NCBI GenBank assembly: GCA_012727745.1
Contig: JAAYGJ010000111.1
Coordinates: forward strand, 1-12,240
Length of the DNA stretch: 12,240 bases
Reading direction: 5' to 3'
Source of the DNA: Clostridia bacterium
GTDB taxonomy: Bacteria > Bacillota > DSM-521 > Neomoorellales > Neomoorellaceae
The translations under genes and the position numbers were made by a program. The notes beneath the pieces are model-generated. The model did not search any database. It was given only the letters and a program-made list of their open reading frames with translations, and had not been told where the DNA came from. Shown here piece after piece: positions 1-6,731 of this stretch; position 1 is the first letter of the stretch; every line of letters starts with the position of its first letter.

Positions 1-1
1 G

Positions 2-148
2 CCCACTTGCTGGCTACTAAAAAAAAGCGCCGGGGCGATTGAAGTCCCCGGCGTAATTCCGGGCAAGCTGTTAGCGCAGGCGCCACAAACGGTTAAAATT
101 ACAATTGCAGTCCCATTTAAGCAGCAAAAATACTCTAAATATACATAA
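2..148 (+). CDS. possible C-terminal end of an upstream gene (partial, uncertain)
   Basis: One frame is open from the window edge to a TAA at 146-148, giving 48 residues that end in ...FKQQKYSKYT. The composition is protein-like, with a stretch VKITIAVPF, but I recognise no family. The other two forward frames stop at 18-20 and 40-42, so the upstream gene could equally end there. A perfect GC-rich hairpin with an adjacent A8 run lies inside this frame, which argues against coding. It is recorded because the edge is otherwise unexplained. Confidence 0.25.
   Translation, partial: PTCWLLKKSAGAIEVPGVIPGKLLAQAPQTVKITIAVPFKQQKYSKYT
19..53 (-). terminator. intrinsic-terminator-like hairpin facing the minus strand
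   Basis: CGCCGGGG (28-35) and CCCCGGCG (46-53) form a perfect 8-bp stem with a 10-base loop. The A8 run at 19-26 becomes a T8 tract directly after the stem when read on the minus strand. The plus side has no T tract. No minus-strand gene is visible to its right, so what it would terminate is unclear. Confidence 0.55.
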
Positions 149-163
149 TCTAGCACTAGTGGA

Positions 164-203
164 TGGAGTTACCATTGCCGATTATTAAAAATGGTGTAAT
201 AAT
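164..203 (+). promoter_or_regulatory. putative promoter and autoregulatory operator of the FadR-family gene
   Basis: TGGAGTTACCA (164-174) is a TGG-N5-CCA dyad of the kind bound by FadR/PdhR/LldR-type regulators. ACCATT (171-176) is also repeated in inverted form as AATGGT (190-195). A possible sigma-A promoter overlaps these: TTGCCG (175-180), 17 bases, then AATAAT (198-203). The -35 is weak and the -10 is AT-rich and ambiguous. Repressor binding here would block the promoter, consistent with autoregulation (inference). Confidence 0.4.
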
Positions 204-235
204 AATGTAATAAGATAAAAAACGAGGTAATGAAT

Positions 236-931
236 ATGGAACTGCAGCCAATTCGCACTAAAAAAATTTACGAAGAGATAATTGACCAGGTTAAAAAATC
301 TCTCAGCGAAGGAAAACTCCTGCCAGGCGACCGTTTTTATTCTGAACGGGAGATGTCCGAGAAATTGGGGGTTAGTCGGGCCTCAGTCCGGGAGGCTATT
401 CGGGCCCTGCATACGATGGGCATTCTGGAAGTAAGACCTGGAGAGGGTACTTTTGTGCGCCAGGTGCAGAACAGTTACATTGTGCAACCATTGGTTATGG
501 CCATGCTGCTGGAAGACCAGCAGGATATGCATTTATTGGAAGCCAGACTAATCCTGGAACGGGAGATGGCTTATCTGGCGGCTCGGCGGGCTACAGATGC
601 AGAAAAAGATAAACTTGTAGCCATTATCGGTCTGATGGCTGACGAGTTGACCAGGGGTTATCTCCGGGAAGATACAGATGTCAAATTTCACCTAACCGTT
701 GCCGAGATGACCCACAATCCGGTCATGTGTCGTTTGATGCATACTATTGCCGATACAATTGCCCAGACTTTGCAAAACAAGCGCCAGCGCCTGTACTCTA
801 ATGAGAACAACGCCCACATCTTGTATGAACACCACCAGGCGATAGCCCAGGCTATTCTTGCCAGGGATGCCGAGGCAGCCCGCCGGATTATGGGTAAACA
901 CCTGCGTTTTGTAGCAAGCAAATTAAGGTAA
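236..931 (+). CDS. GntR/FadR-family transcriptional regulator (FCD domain, LldR/PdhR-like)
   Basis: This is a 231-residue DNA-binding regulator. Residues 5-75 are a GntR winged helix: GDRFYSEREMSEKLGVSRAS followed by VREAIRAL and a wing with RPGEGTFV. Residues about 100-225 are an all-helical FCD effector domain with the metal-site pattern D148/H152, H199 in YEHH, and H222. These domains usually bind small carboxylates such as lactate or pyruvate. I chose ATG 236 rather than ATG 230 because the GAGGT ribosome binding site (224-228) lies only 1 base from the first and 7 from the second. A terminator follows, so the gene is monocistronic. A matching operator-like dyad in the lactate permease leader suggests an LldR-like lactate regulator; the ligand is inferred, while the family is secure. 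Confidence 0.9.
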   Translation: MELQPIRTKKIYEEIIDQVKKSLSEGKLLPGDRFYSEREMSEKLGVSRASVREAIRALHTMGILEVRPGEGTFVRQVQNSYIVQPLVMAMLLEDQQDMHLLEARLILEREMAYLAARRATDAEKDKLVAIIGLMADELTRGYLREDTDVKFHLTVAEMTHNPVMCRLMHTIADTIAQTLQNKRQRLYSNENNAHILYEHHQAIAQAILARDAEAARRIMGKHLRFVASKLR

Positions 932-1008
932 GCTACCTGAACCGAACGAAAGTTCTTATATTTATTAACAGATAAGTCCACGGCTACTAAACAGACCTGT
1001 ATTTTACT

Positions 1009-1036
1009 TACTTTCCTTCAGGAAGGTATTTTTTTT
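1009..1036 (+). terminator. intrinsic terminator of the FadR-family gene
   Basis: TACTTTCC (1009-1016) pairs with GGAAGGTA (1021-1028), including one T-G wobble, around a TTCA loop. Eight T residues follow (1029-1036). This is a textbook Rho-independent terminator and separates the regulator from the FBPase gene. Confidence 0.85.
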
Positions 1037-1143
1037 ACTAAAAATGTTTACTCCCTGACAGAAATATGCTATTCTATATTTAGTTGTATTGCATATAGTA
1101 TAACACATTTAATATTAGCACCGGGATGAGGAGGCATATTGTA

Positions 1144-2265
1144 GTGGGGGAAAAAATTACCTTATCAGTTATTAAAGCCGATGTGGGCGGTTATGTGGGG
1201 CACTCCAGCGTCCACCCGAAGTTATTGGAAACGGCTGAACGCAGCCTGGCAGGGAATAAGTTATTGATTGATTATCATGTTGCCCGTGTAGGCGATGATA
1301 TCAACCTCATTATGACTCATAAATATGGAGTTGATTGTCCGGAAATACACCATTTAGCCTGGAATGTTTTTCTTAATTGTACTGAAACCGCCCGCGAGCT
1401 AAAGCAATACGGAGCCGGGCAGGACTTGCTTTCTGATGCCTTCTCTGGCAACATCAAAGGGATGGGGCCCGGGGTTGCGGAGATGGAGTTTGAGGAACGC
1501 AAAAGTGAGCCGGTAATCATTTTCGCTGCTGATAAAACTGAGCCAGGCGCCTGGAACTTTCCCCTTTACAAAATGTTTGCTGACCCCTTCAACACTATCG
1601 GTCTGGTTATTGACCCTAAAATGCACGAAGGCTTTTGTTTTGAAGTCTATGATCTCGTTAATAATGAACGGGTAGAGTTTAATTTACCGGAAGAGATGTA
1701 TGACCTGCTGGTTTTTATCGGTGCCCCGGGACGTTACTGTATAAAATCTGTTTATTCCAGGACCAGCAATGAAATTGCGGCTGTATCCAGTACCCAGCGG
1801 CTCAATCTTATGGCTGGGCGCTATGTAGGCAAAGATGATCCGGTTTGTATCGTGCGCTGCCAGAGTGGTCTACCGGCAGTAGGAGAGGCTTTGGAACCTT
1901 TTGCCAATCCCCACCTGGTAGCCGGCTGGATGCGCGGTTCCCATATCGGTCCCTTGATGCCGGTGGGTTTGAACGATGCGTCACCTACTCGCTTTGACGG
2001 TCCGCCCCGGGTGGTGGCTATGGGCTTCCAACTGGCTCAGGGCAAGCTGATCGGTCCCAAGGATCTCTTCGCCGATGTAGCTTTTGACCGGGCTCGCCAG
2101 ACAGCCAATGAGATCGCCAATTACTTGCGCTCCCTGGGACCTTTTGAACCACACCGGTTACCACTGGAGGATATGGAATACACCACTATGCCTGAGGTTA
2201 TGAGCCGTCTAAAACACCGTTTTACCAGGGTGGGGCCCAAAAAAGCAAAAGTAAGCGGTGTATAA
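1144..2265 (+). CDS. fbp: fructose-1,6-bisphosphate aldolase/phosphatase (class V FBPase)
   Basis: This is a 373-residue single-domain enzyme of the archaeal-type bifunctional FBPA/P family. It condenses triose phosphates to fructose 1,6-bisphosphate and dephosphorylates it to fructose 6-phosphate, making gluconeogenesis unidirectional. Visible signatures are KADVGGYVGH near the N-terminus (metal ligands D13, H20), GDD at 50-52, QYG at 88-90, and YVGKDDP at 227-233. In the last motif K230 is the expected Schiff-base lysine with Y227, D231 and D232. An ATG exists at 1126, but GAGGAGG at 1128-1134 is evidently the ribosome binding site, so GTG 1144 (9 bases downstream) is preferred. Length and start both fit the family. 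It is flanked by terminators, so it is transcribed alone. Such enzymes are typical of thermophiles growing on C1, acetate or lactate substrates. Confidence 0.93.
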   Translation: MGEKITLSVIKADVGGYVGHSSVHPKLLETAERSLAGNKLLIDYHVARVGDDINLIMTHKYGVDCPEIHHLAWNVFLNCTETARELKQYGAGQDLLSDAFSGNIKGMGPGVAEMEFEERKSEPVIIFAADKTEPGAWNFPLYKMFADPFNTIGLVIDPKMHEGFCFEVYDLVNNERVEFNLPEEMYDLLVFIGAPGRYCIKSVYSRTSNEIAAVSSTQRLNLMAGRYVGKDDPVCIVRCQSGLPAVGEALEPFANPHLVAGWMRGSHIGPLMPVGLNDASPTRFDGPPRVVAMGFQLAQGKLIGPKDLFADVAFDRARQTANEIANYLRSLGPFEPHRLPLEDMEYTTMPEVMSRLKHRFTRVGPKKAKVSGV

Positions 2266-2301
2266 TAGCCTGCTAAAAATATATATAGACTTAGCATAAT
2301 C

Positions 2302-2330
2302 AGAGAGCTGCCTGCCGGCAGCTCTCTTTG
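2302..2330 (+). terminator. terminator hairpin after the FBPase gene
   Basis: AGAGAGCTGCC (2302-2312) and GGCAGCTCTCT (2317-2327) form a perfect 11-bp stem with a TGCC loop. The T tract after it is short (TTTG). The stem is strong enough that termination is likely, and it sits 37 bases after the stop codon. Confidence 0.7.
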
Positions 2331-2462
2331 TAGATAAGAGCCCTAAACCGCTACGGCGATATTATCAGAAAAAGGAGAGAACAGAAGGTTTCCTTTACTT
2401 GCCCCTGCTGTTTTGTAACAGGAAGAAAAGAAGATACATAGAAATAAAGTATGCAAAAACAC

Positions 2463-2491
2463 TTGCATTCATTCGCGGTTTATGGTCTAAT
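2463..2491 (+). promoter_or_regulatory. sigma-A promoter of the Orn/Lys/Arg decarboxylase gene
   Basis: TTGCAT (2463-2468) and TCTAAT (2486-2491) are separated by exactly 17 bases. Transcription would start near 2498, about 36 bases before ATG 2534. This supports 2534 as the true start, because a start at TTG 2399 would lie upstream of the promoter. Confidence 0.65.
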
Positions 2492-2533
2492 TTATTTCGT
2501 TGCAGTGTTGATTATGGTATGGGGGGCAGAACG

Positions 2534-4033
2534 ATGGTAAACCATGCTAAAACGCCGCTTTTTACGGCAGTAAAACAGTACATTAATGATGGGGTTATTC
2601 CCTTTCATGTGCCTGGACATAAACAGGGGCGGGCTTTAGCAGAGTTTAAAGACTATGTAGGTGAGCGGGTTTTAGCTATGGATTTAACCTGCCTGCCGGG
2701 TCTGGATAATATCTGCAATCCCCGCGATGTCATCAAGGAAGCAGAAGCTCTGGCGGCTGCGGCTTACGGTGCTGAGCAGGCCTTCTTTCTGGTTAATGGT
2801 ACGACATTTGGTATCCAGGCCATGCTCCTGGCAGTTTGCCGGCCGGGAGATAAAATTATTATTCCCCGTAATGCCCACCGTTCGGCCCTGGGCGGTTTAA
2901 TCTTGAGCGGGGCCCGGCCGGTCTATGTTGAACCGGAGCTTAATCCTGATTATGGTATCTCGATGGGGGTCACGGCGGAAGCGGTGGAACGGGCTTTAAG
3001 AGAGCATCCTGACGCCAAGGCAGTCTTTATTGTCAGCCCTAACTATTATGGTACCGTACCCCCGTTAAAAGAGATTGTAGCAGTGGCTCACAGGCATGGC
3101 GTGCCGGTACTGGTCGATGAGGCTCACGGAGCCCATTTGAAGTTTCACCCCGATCTACCACTATCGGCGATGGAAGCGGGAGCGGACCTGGCAGCAGTCA
3201 GTACCCACAAACTGGCGGGCTCAATGACCCAGAGTTCTATCCTGTTAGCTCAGGGAGATAGGGTCAGCCATCGCCATCTCAAGGCTGCGTTAAATCTTGC
3301 CCAGACAACTAGCCCGTCGTACCTTTTGCTAGCTTCCCTGGATGTAGCCCGCAAACAAATGGCGCTTAAAGGGCGAGAATTGCTGGAGACTACCCTGGCA
3401 ATAAGCCGGTGGATTAGGGAGCAGCTTACCAGGATTGAAGGCTTAAGTATTATGGGAGAGGAAGTAAAAGCTTATCCGGGCTGCGTTGCCCTGGATCCGA
3501 CTAAGATAACTGTCAATGTCCAGGGATTGGGCCTGAGCGGCTATGAAATGGAAACGATTTTACGCCAGGAATATAAAATTCAGGTTGAACTTTCTGACCT
3601 CTACAATGTTCTGCTGTTGATTTCCATCGGTGATGACTGGCAAATGGCACGGCAACTGGTGGCAGCCTGCCGGGATATAGCCGGGAGGCGCTCGTTAAAA
3701 AACATTGTCCGTTTTTGTCCTCCTCTGCCGGCTATTCCCCGGATGGCGGTACTGCCCCGGGCGGCTTTTTACGGACAGACCAGCACTTTGGAATTGGACT
3801 GTGCTGAAGGAGAAATCAGCGCTGAATCAATTACCGCCTACCCGCCAGGGATCCCCTTGGTTTGCCCGGGGGAGGTTATTACCCGGGAAATAATTGATTA
3901 TATTAAGCTGCTAAAAAAGGAACAGGCTGATCTGCAGGGGCCGGAAGACCCGGAATTAAATACGATCCGTGTCTTGAAGGGTACGGTAAGCATTATTGAA
4001 CGAGAAGCTGCAGAACAGGCTGAGCTGGCTTAA
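2534..4033 (+). CDS. PLP-dependent Orn/Lys/Arg decarboxylase (SpeA-like arginine decarboxylase family)
   Basis: This is a 499-residue fold-type-I PLP enzyme of the Orn/Lys/Arg decarboxylase major domain family, resembling Bacillus SpeA. It removes CO2 from a basic amino acid to give a polyamine precursor (agmatine, cadaverine or putrescine). Near the N-terminus is TPLF...FHVPGHKQG (residues 7-32). The PLP site shows VDEAHGAH (194-201) and STHKLAGSMTQSSIL, with K226 as the Schiff-base lysine. The C-terminal domain follows from about residue 400. ATG 2534 is preached by GGGGGG (2521-2526) at 7 bases and lies just after a good promoter. The frame stays open back to TTG 2399, but that extension is rich in K/R/F, unlike the family. 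Substrate specificity cannot be read from sequence; arginine is the likeliest by similarity. A terminator follows, so it is monocistronic. Confidence 0.9.
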   Translation: MVNHAKTPLFTAVKQYINDGVIPFHVPGHKQGRALAEFKDYVGERVLAMDLTCLPGLDNICNPRDVIKEAEALAAAAYGAEQAFFLVNGTTFGIQAMLLAVCRPGDKIIIPRNAHRSALGGLILSGARPVYVEPELNPDYGISMGVTAEAVERALREHPDAKAVFIVSPNYYGTVPPLKEIVAVAHRHGVPVLVDEAHGAHLKFHPDLPLSAMEAGADLAAVSTHKLAGSMTQSSILLAQGDRVSHRHLKAALNLAQTTSPSYLLLASLDVARKQMALKGRELLETTLAISRWIREQLTRIEGLSIMGEEVKAYPGCVALDPTKITVNVQGLGLSGYEMETILRQEYKIQVELSDLYNVLLLISIGDDWQMARQLVAACRDIAGRRSLKNIVRFCPPLPAIPRMAVLPRAAFYGQTSTLELDCAEGEISAESITAYPPGIPLVCPGEVITREIIDYIKLLKKEQADLQGPEDPELNTIRVLKGTVSIIEREAAEQAELA

Positions 4034-4105
4034 GGGTCAAGTGAATAGGAAGCGGCAAGCAGCTCTGTGGCGTTAAGTTATATGCGGTAACATTTGGCGC
4101 AATAA

Positions 4106-4133
4106 CCGGTAGATTGACTTCTACCGGGTTTTT
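4106..4133 (+). terminator. intrinsic terminator of the decarboxylase gene
   Basis: CCGGTAGA (4106-4113) and TCTACCGG (4120-4127) form a perfect 8-bp stem with a TTGACT loop. It is followed by G and a T5 tract (4129-4133). It ends the decarboxylase transcript before the permease leader. Confidence 0.85.
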
Positions 4134-4190
4134 CTTGCTCAAGTGGACTCCGGCAGGCGAGGTGGTTTCTTAAGCTAGGGGGTTGAAAAG

Positions 4191-4253
4191 GTGAACAAAC
4201 GGCTCGAAAATAAGGAAACAAACAAAATTTACCGAGGCATCAGTTTGTTATAA
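4191..4253 (+). CDS. possible 20-codon small ORF
   Basis: A GTG start at 4191 is preceded by AGGGGG (4177-4182) at 8 bases. It opens a 20-codon frame, very rich in K/N/E at its start (MNKRLENKETNK) and ending IYRGISLL. I recognise no family. No promoter is evident between the terminator ending at 4133 and this ORF, so it may be a chance ORF or a decayed gene start. It lies in the 735-base gap between the decarboxylase and permease genes. Confidence 0.2.
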   Translation: MNKRLENKETNKIYRGISLL

Positions 4254-4254
4254 T
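4246..4254 (+). promoter_or_regulatory. extended -10 promoter candidate for the lactate permease leader
   Basis: TGTTATAAT (4246-4254) is a perfect extended -10 element with a consensus TATAAT. No good -35 lies 16-18 bases upstream. It overlaps the end of the 20-codon ORF. If used, transcription starts near 4261 and the permease mRNA has a 5' leader of about 500 bases. A weaker alternative is TTAATA (4421-4426), 17 bases, TATACA (4444-4449). Confidence 0.45.
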
Positions 4255-4335
4255 TTTAACTTTTAAACTTAATAGAAAATTATTTTATTTTGGCAGGATT
4301 TTTCGCTTGGACGTTGAATATACATTAATGGCAAA

Positions 4336-4346
4336 TGGTCTTACCA
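4336..4346 (+). promoter_or_regulatory. putative FadR/LldR-type operator in the lactate permease leader
   Basis: TGGTCTTACCA is a TGGT-N3-ACCA dyad, the layout bound by PdhR, LldR and related FadR-subfamily regulators. It shares 9 of 11 positions with TGGAGTTACCA in front of the regulator gene at 236. It lies downstream of the extended -10 candidate, where a bound repressor could act as a roadblock. Confidence 0.45.
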
Positions 4347-4487
4347 CTAGAACGGCAGCCTCAAATCTATTGTAATCATTACTATATAACAAAAAATCAA
4401 TCAGTTCCCATTGATCTTAATTAATAGCACAATAAAAACAGCATATACATTGTTGTAGCTGCCGGGCCTTGCCCTCAAAGGGTCTGA

Positions 4488-4541
4488 CCGGGTGAAGGAG
4501 TTGCCCCGTGCGAGTATTGGAGGCATTCCACTTTCACCTGG
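4488..4541 (+). ncRNA. structured RNA element in the lactate permease leader (candidate)
   Basis: Bases 4488-4498 pair continuously with 4531-4541. This gives an 11-bp stem, including two G-T wobbles, with the core GGTGAA/TTCACC. Inside it, TGCC (4502-4505) pairs with GGCA (4522-4525). Two more C-G pairs follow beyond a bulged A at 4521, leaving an 11-base loop. A smaller CCCT/AGGG hairpin lies just upstream (4472-4482). It matches no riboswitch class whose consensus I could recall, and no U tract follows closely, so it is not a simple terminator. Function is unknown. Confidence 0.4.
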
Positions 4542-4578
4542 AGTAGCCTGCGTAACCTAGTTTTTAAGGGGGTGGTAG

Positions 4579-4689
4579 ATGCGAAAGAGGCAGAAATATC
4601 TTATGTTAACGGGTATCAGATTATTGTGGCATTTCTGGTTTATTAACACTATATCCCATGATATTTATCGCGGTGATTGGTTGCAGTAA
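4579..4689 (+). CDS. 36-codon small ORF in the lactate permease leader
   Basis: ATG 4579 is preceded by a strong Shine-Dalgarno-like run, AAGGGGGTGG (4566-4575). The encoded peptide starts MRKRQKY, has a hydrophobic segment LTGIRLLWHFWF (about residues 10-21), and ends in RGDWLQ. It is in a different frame from the permease and stops 79 bases before ATG 4769. It could be a leader peptide that couples translation to the permease, or a small membrane peptide. No homologue is recognised. Confidence 0.35.
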   Translation: MRKRQKYLMLTGIRLLWHFWFINTISHDIYRGDWLQ

Positions 4690-4768
4690 TTATTCCGGTT
4701 TTATTGCTGATTTCTTTTACGGTCCTATCATACTTTATAGCGTAATTTTGATTGTGAGGGGGTTAACC

Positions 4769-6439
4769 ATGAGTATGGCACTGTTAGCTTTTTTAGCTTT
4801 TTTACCTATTCTGGTAGCCATGTTCTTACTGGTAGGGCTGGGCTGGGGCGCCCGCCAGTCCATGCCGGTGGGCTATGTGGTGGTTGTGATTATTGGCCTG
4901 GCTGTCTGGAAAATGAAGCTTATCGATGTTATTGCAGCCACGATTGAAGGCCTCTGGATAGCAGCCACGCTGTTATGGATTATCTTTGGCGCTTTGCTAC
5001 TATTGGCCACATTGAAGCACAGCGGCGCTATTGCTACAATCCGCGCTGGTTTTATCAAGGTCAGCCCGGACCGGCGTATCCAGGCTATTATCCTGGGCTT
5101 CCTGTTCGGCTGCTTTATTGAAGGTTCTTCCGGTTTTGGCACTCCGGCAGCTGTGGTAGGCCCGCTGCTCCTGGCTCTGGGCTTTCCGGCCTTCGCAGCA
5201 GTTATCGTGGGTATGGTCACCCAGAGCACGCCCGTTACCTTCGGCGCTGTCGGCACGCCGGTGTTGGTCGGGGTCGGCGGCGGTTTGACCGGTTCGGATG
5301 CCGTTATGGCCCACGCTCAATCCCTGGGGATGGATTTCACCCAGTATTTACACAGTATTGGTGCCAGGGCAGCTAACTTTCACACCATTATCGGTTTTGT
5401 GATGCCCCTTATTATCGCTATGATGCTTACCTGGATTTTTGGTAAGAACAGGTCCTGGCGGGAAGGGTTGGAAGTGTGGCCCTTTGCCCTTTTTGCCGGC
5501 ATTGTTTTTGTCGTCCCGTACGTTATTTTAGCCAACACCCTGGGGCCGGAATTTCCCTCCATGATCAGTGGTTTGCTGGGCGTTGGTATTACTAGTTATG
5601 CTGCCAGCAAGGGGTTCCTGCAGCCGAAGAAGATCTGGGATTTTGATGATGAGAGCAAGTGGGATCCTTCCTGGTTTGGTACGGTCAGTGGTGACCCGGG
5701 CGAGATCAGGGCCAACATGCCTTTGATTAAGGCCTGGACTCCGTATGTACTGGTGGGTATTGTGCTGCTGCTTACTCGCCTCACAGGCTTGAAAGGTATA
5801 CTGACCGCTATTACTATTGACCATAACAATATTCTGGGCACGTCTATCAGCCATAGCTGGCAGTGGGTATTTTCTCCTGGCTGTATGATCGGTCTGGTAG
5901 CCGTTATCACCTGGTTCCTCCATCAGATGAAGGGCGAAGAGATCAAGGCTGCTTTAAAAGAAGCCGCTGGGCAGTTATACGGTGCCTCCATGGCCCTGAT
6001 CTTTACCGTGCCTATGGTGCGGGTCTTTATTCGTTCCGGCCTCAATGACATCGGGCTGGACAGCATGCCCATCCTGCTGGCCAAGTTTGTGGCTGATACG
6101 GCCGGAAACGCCTGGCCGGCTTTTGCTGCAGTTATTGGCGCCCTGGGGGCTATGATTGCCGGTTCCAATACAGTCAGCAACATGACTTTCGGCCTCTTCC
6201 AGTGGACGGTTGCCGACCTGCTGGGGATTTCTCAGAGAATTGTAGTAGCGGTGCAGGCTGTCGGTGGGGCGGCCGGTAATATGATTTGTGTGCATAATGC
6301 TGTGGCTGCCGCTGCCGTTGTCGGCTTGATCGGTAAAGAAGGTCTGATTCTACGTAAGACTTTCCTGCCGACTATTTACTACCTGGTTGCAGTCGGTGTC
6401 TACGCTATGCTGGCTATTTACGTCTTCGGTTTGAGCTAA
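4769..6439 (+). CDS. lctP: L-lactate permease (LctP/LldP family)
   Basis: This is a 556-residue integral membrane protein of the lactate permease family (E. coli LldP is about 551). It takes up lactate, and possibly glycolate, by proton symport across the cytoplasmic membrane. It is hydrophobic throughout, with about a dozen predicted helices. Family signatures are SPDRRIQAIILGF (99-111), FIEGSSGFGTPAA (116-128) and TQSTPVTFGAVGTPVLV (151-167). The C-terminal half has GAMIAGSNTVSNMTFG and GGAAGNMICVHNAVAAAA. I chose ATG 4769 because AGGGGG (4757-4762) lies 6 bases upstream and the protein then begins MSMALLAFLAFLPIL, as family members do. The frame is open back to ATG 4658, but that start has no ribosome binding site. 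A long leader with an operator-like dyad suggests control by the FadR-type regulator. It is monocistronic. Confidence 0.93.
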   Translation: MSMALLAFLAFLPILVAMFLLVGLGWGARQSMPVGYVVVVIIGLAVWKMKLIDVIAATIEGLWIAATLLWIIFGALLLLATLKHSGAIATIRAGFIKVSPDRRIQAIILGFLFGCFIEGSSGFGTPAAVVGPLLLALGFPAFAAVIVGMVTQSTPVTFGAVGTPVLVGVGGGLTGSDAVMAHAQSLGMDFTQYLHSIGARAANFHTIIGFVMPLIIAMMLTWIFGKNRSWREGLEVWPFALFAGIVFVVPYVILANTLGPEFPSMISGLLGVGITSYAASKGFLQPKKIWDFDDESKWDPSWFGTVSGDPGEIRANMPLIKAWTPYVLVGIVLLLTRLTGLKGILTAITIDHNNILGTSISHSWQWVFSPGCMIGLVAVITWFLHQMKGEEIKAALKEAAGQLYGASMALIFTVPMVRVFIRSGLNDIGLDSMPILLAKFVADTAGNAWPAFAAVIGALGAMIAGSNTVSNMTFGLFQWTVADLLGISQRIVVAVQAVGGAAGNMICVHNAVAAAAVVGLIGKEGLILRKTFLPTIYYLVAVGVYAMLAIYVFGLS

Positions 6440-6563
6440 GCAGAAGTTGCCGGCATGCGTAGTGTATGGTGATGAACTAGCAATAAGTATGTATGTATGT
6501 GGTGGGTGGCTGCTGGAGGCCACCTATCTTCAGCTGAAAATAATTTAGATATCGCGACTGCTG

Positions 6564-6587
6564 ACCCCCGGCGAATGTCGGGGGTTT
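6564..6587 (+). terminator. terminator after the lactate permease gene
   Basis: ACCCCCGGC (6564-6572) pairs with GTCGGGGGT (6577-6585), including one G-T wobble, around a GAAT tetraloop. TTTAG follows. The stem is very stable, though the T tract is short. A weaker GGTGGC/GCCACC hairpin lies upstream at 6505-6524. Confidence 0.7.
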
Positions 6588-6601
6588 AGCTGTTGGTGGC
6601 G

Positions 6602-6630
6602 TTGACAGCGAGGTTGGGGTAAATTATACT
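6602..6630 (+). promoter_or_regulatory. consensus sigma-A promoter of the microprotein gene
   Basis: TTGACA (6602-6607), 17 bases, TATACT (6625-6630): a perfect -35 and a 5/6 -10 at ideal spacing. Transcription would begin near 6637, leaving a leader of about 95 bases that contains the 16-bp tandem repeat. Confidence 0.8.
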
Positions 6631-6668
6631 GGGATTAGCCAGGTTCATTATTAGCGGGATTGTCATTT

Positions 6669-6700
6669 TAAGTATTATATAGATTAAGTACTATATAGAT
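6669..6700. repeat. two-copy 16-bp tandem repeat in the microprotein leader
   Basis: TAAGTATTATATAGAT (6669-6684) is followed directly by TAAGTACTATATAGAT (6685-6700), differing at one base. The unit also creates an inverted repeat, TATATAG (6676-6682) against CTATATA (6691-6697). It lies between the likely transcription start and the ribosome binding site. It could be a dimeric regulator site or a leader hairpin. Confidence 0.7.
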
Positions 6701-6731
6701 GCAGCAAACTTAAACCGAGGAGAAGCCGGGG

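Noticed and set aside
982..991. GGCTACTAAA repeated at 12-21 and 982-991
   Set aside because: A 10-base match without flanking similarity; one copy overlaps the minus-strand terminator tail, so it is likely chance.
2399..2533. N-terminal extension of the decarboxylase from TTG 2399
   Set aside because: It would begin upstream of a good promoter (2463-2491), has a poor ribosome binding site, and encodes sequence unlike the family's N-terminus.
2533..2545. Palindrome ATGGTAAACCAT at the decarboxylase start as a third FadR-type site
   Set aside because: The half-site spacing is two bases rather than three, and it coincides with the first codons, so coding constraint explains it as well.
4658..4768. 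N-terminal extension of the lactate permease from ATG 4658
   Set aside because: No ribosome binding site precedes it, while AGGGGG lies 6 bases before ATG 4769, from which the protein matches the family start and length.
4873..6295. Several long antisense ORFs within the permease gene
   Set aside because: They are shadows of a strongly coding hydrophobic frame, with low-complexity composition and no ribosome binding sites or family motifs.
6487..6500. Short TATG tetranucleotide run
   Set aside because: Only three units long and outside any gene; too short to be meaningful.
6505..6524. GGTGGC/GCCACC hairpin as the permease terminator
   Set aside because: No T tract follows, and a much stronger hairpin lies at 6564-6585; it may only be an accessory structure.
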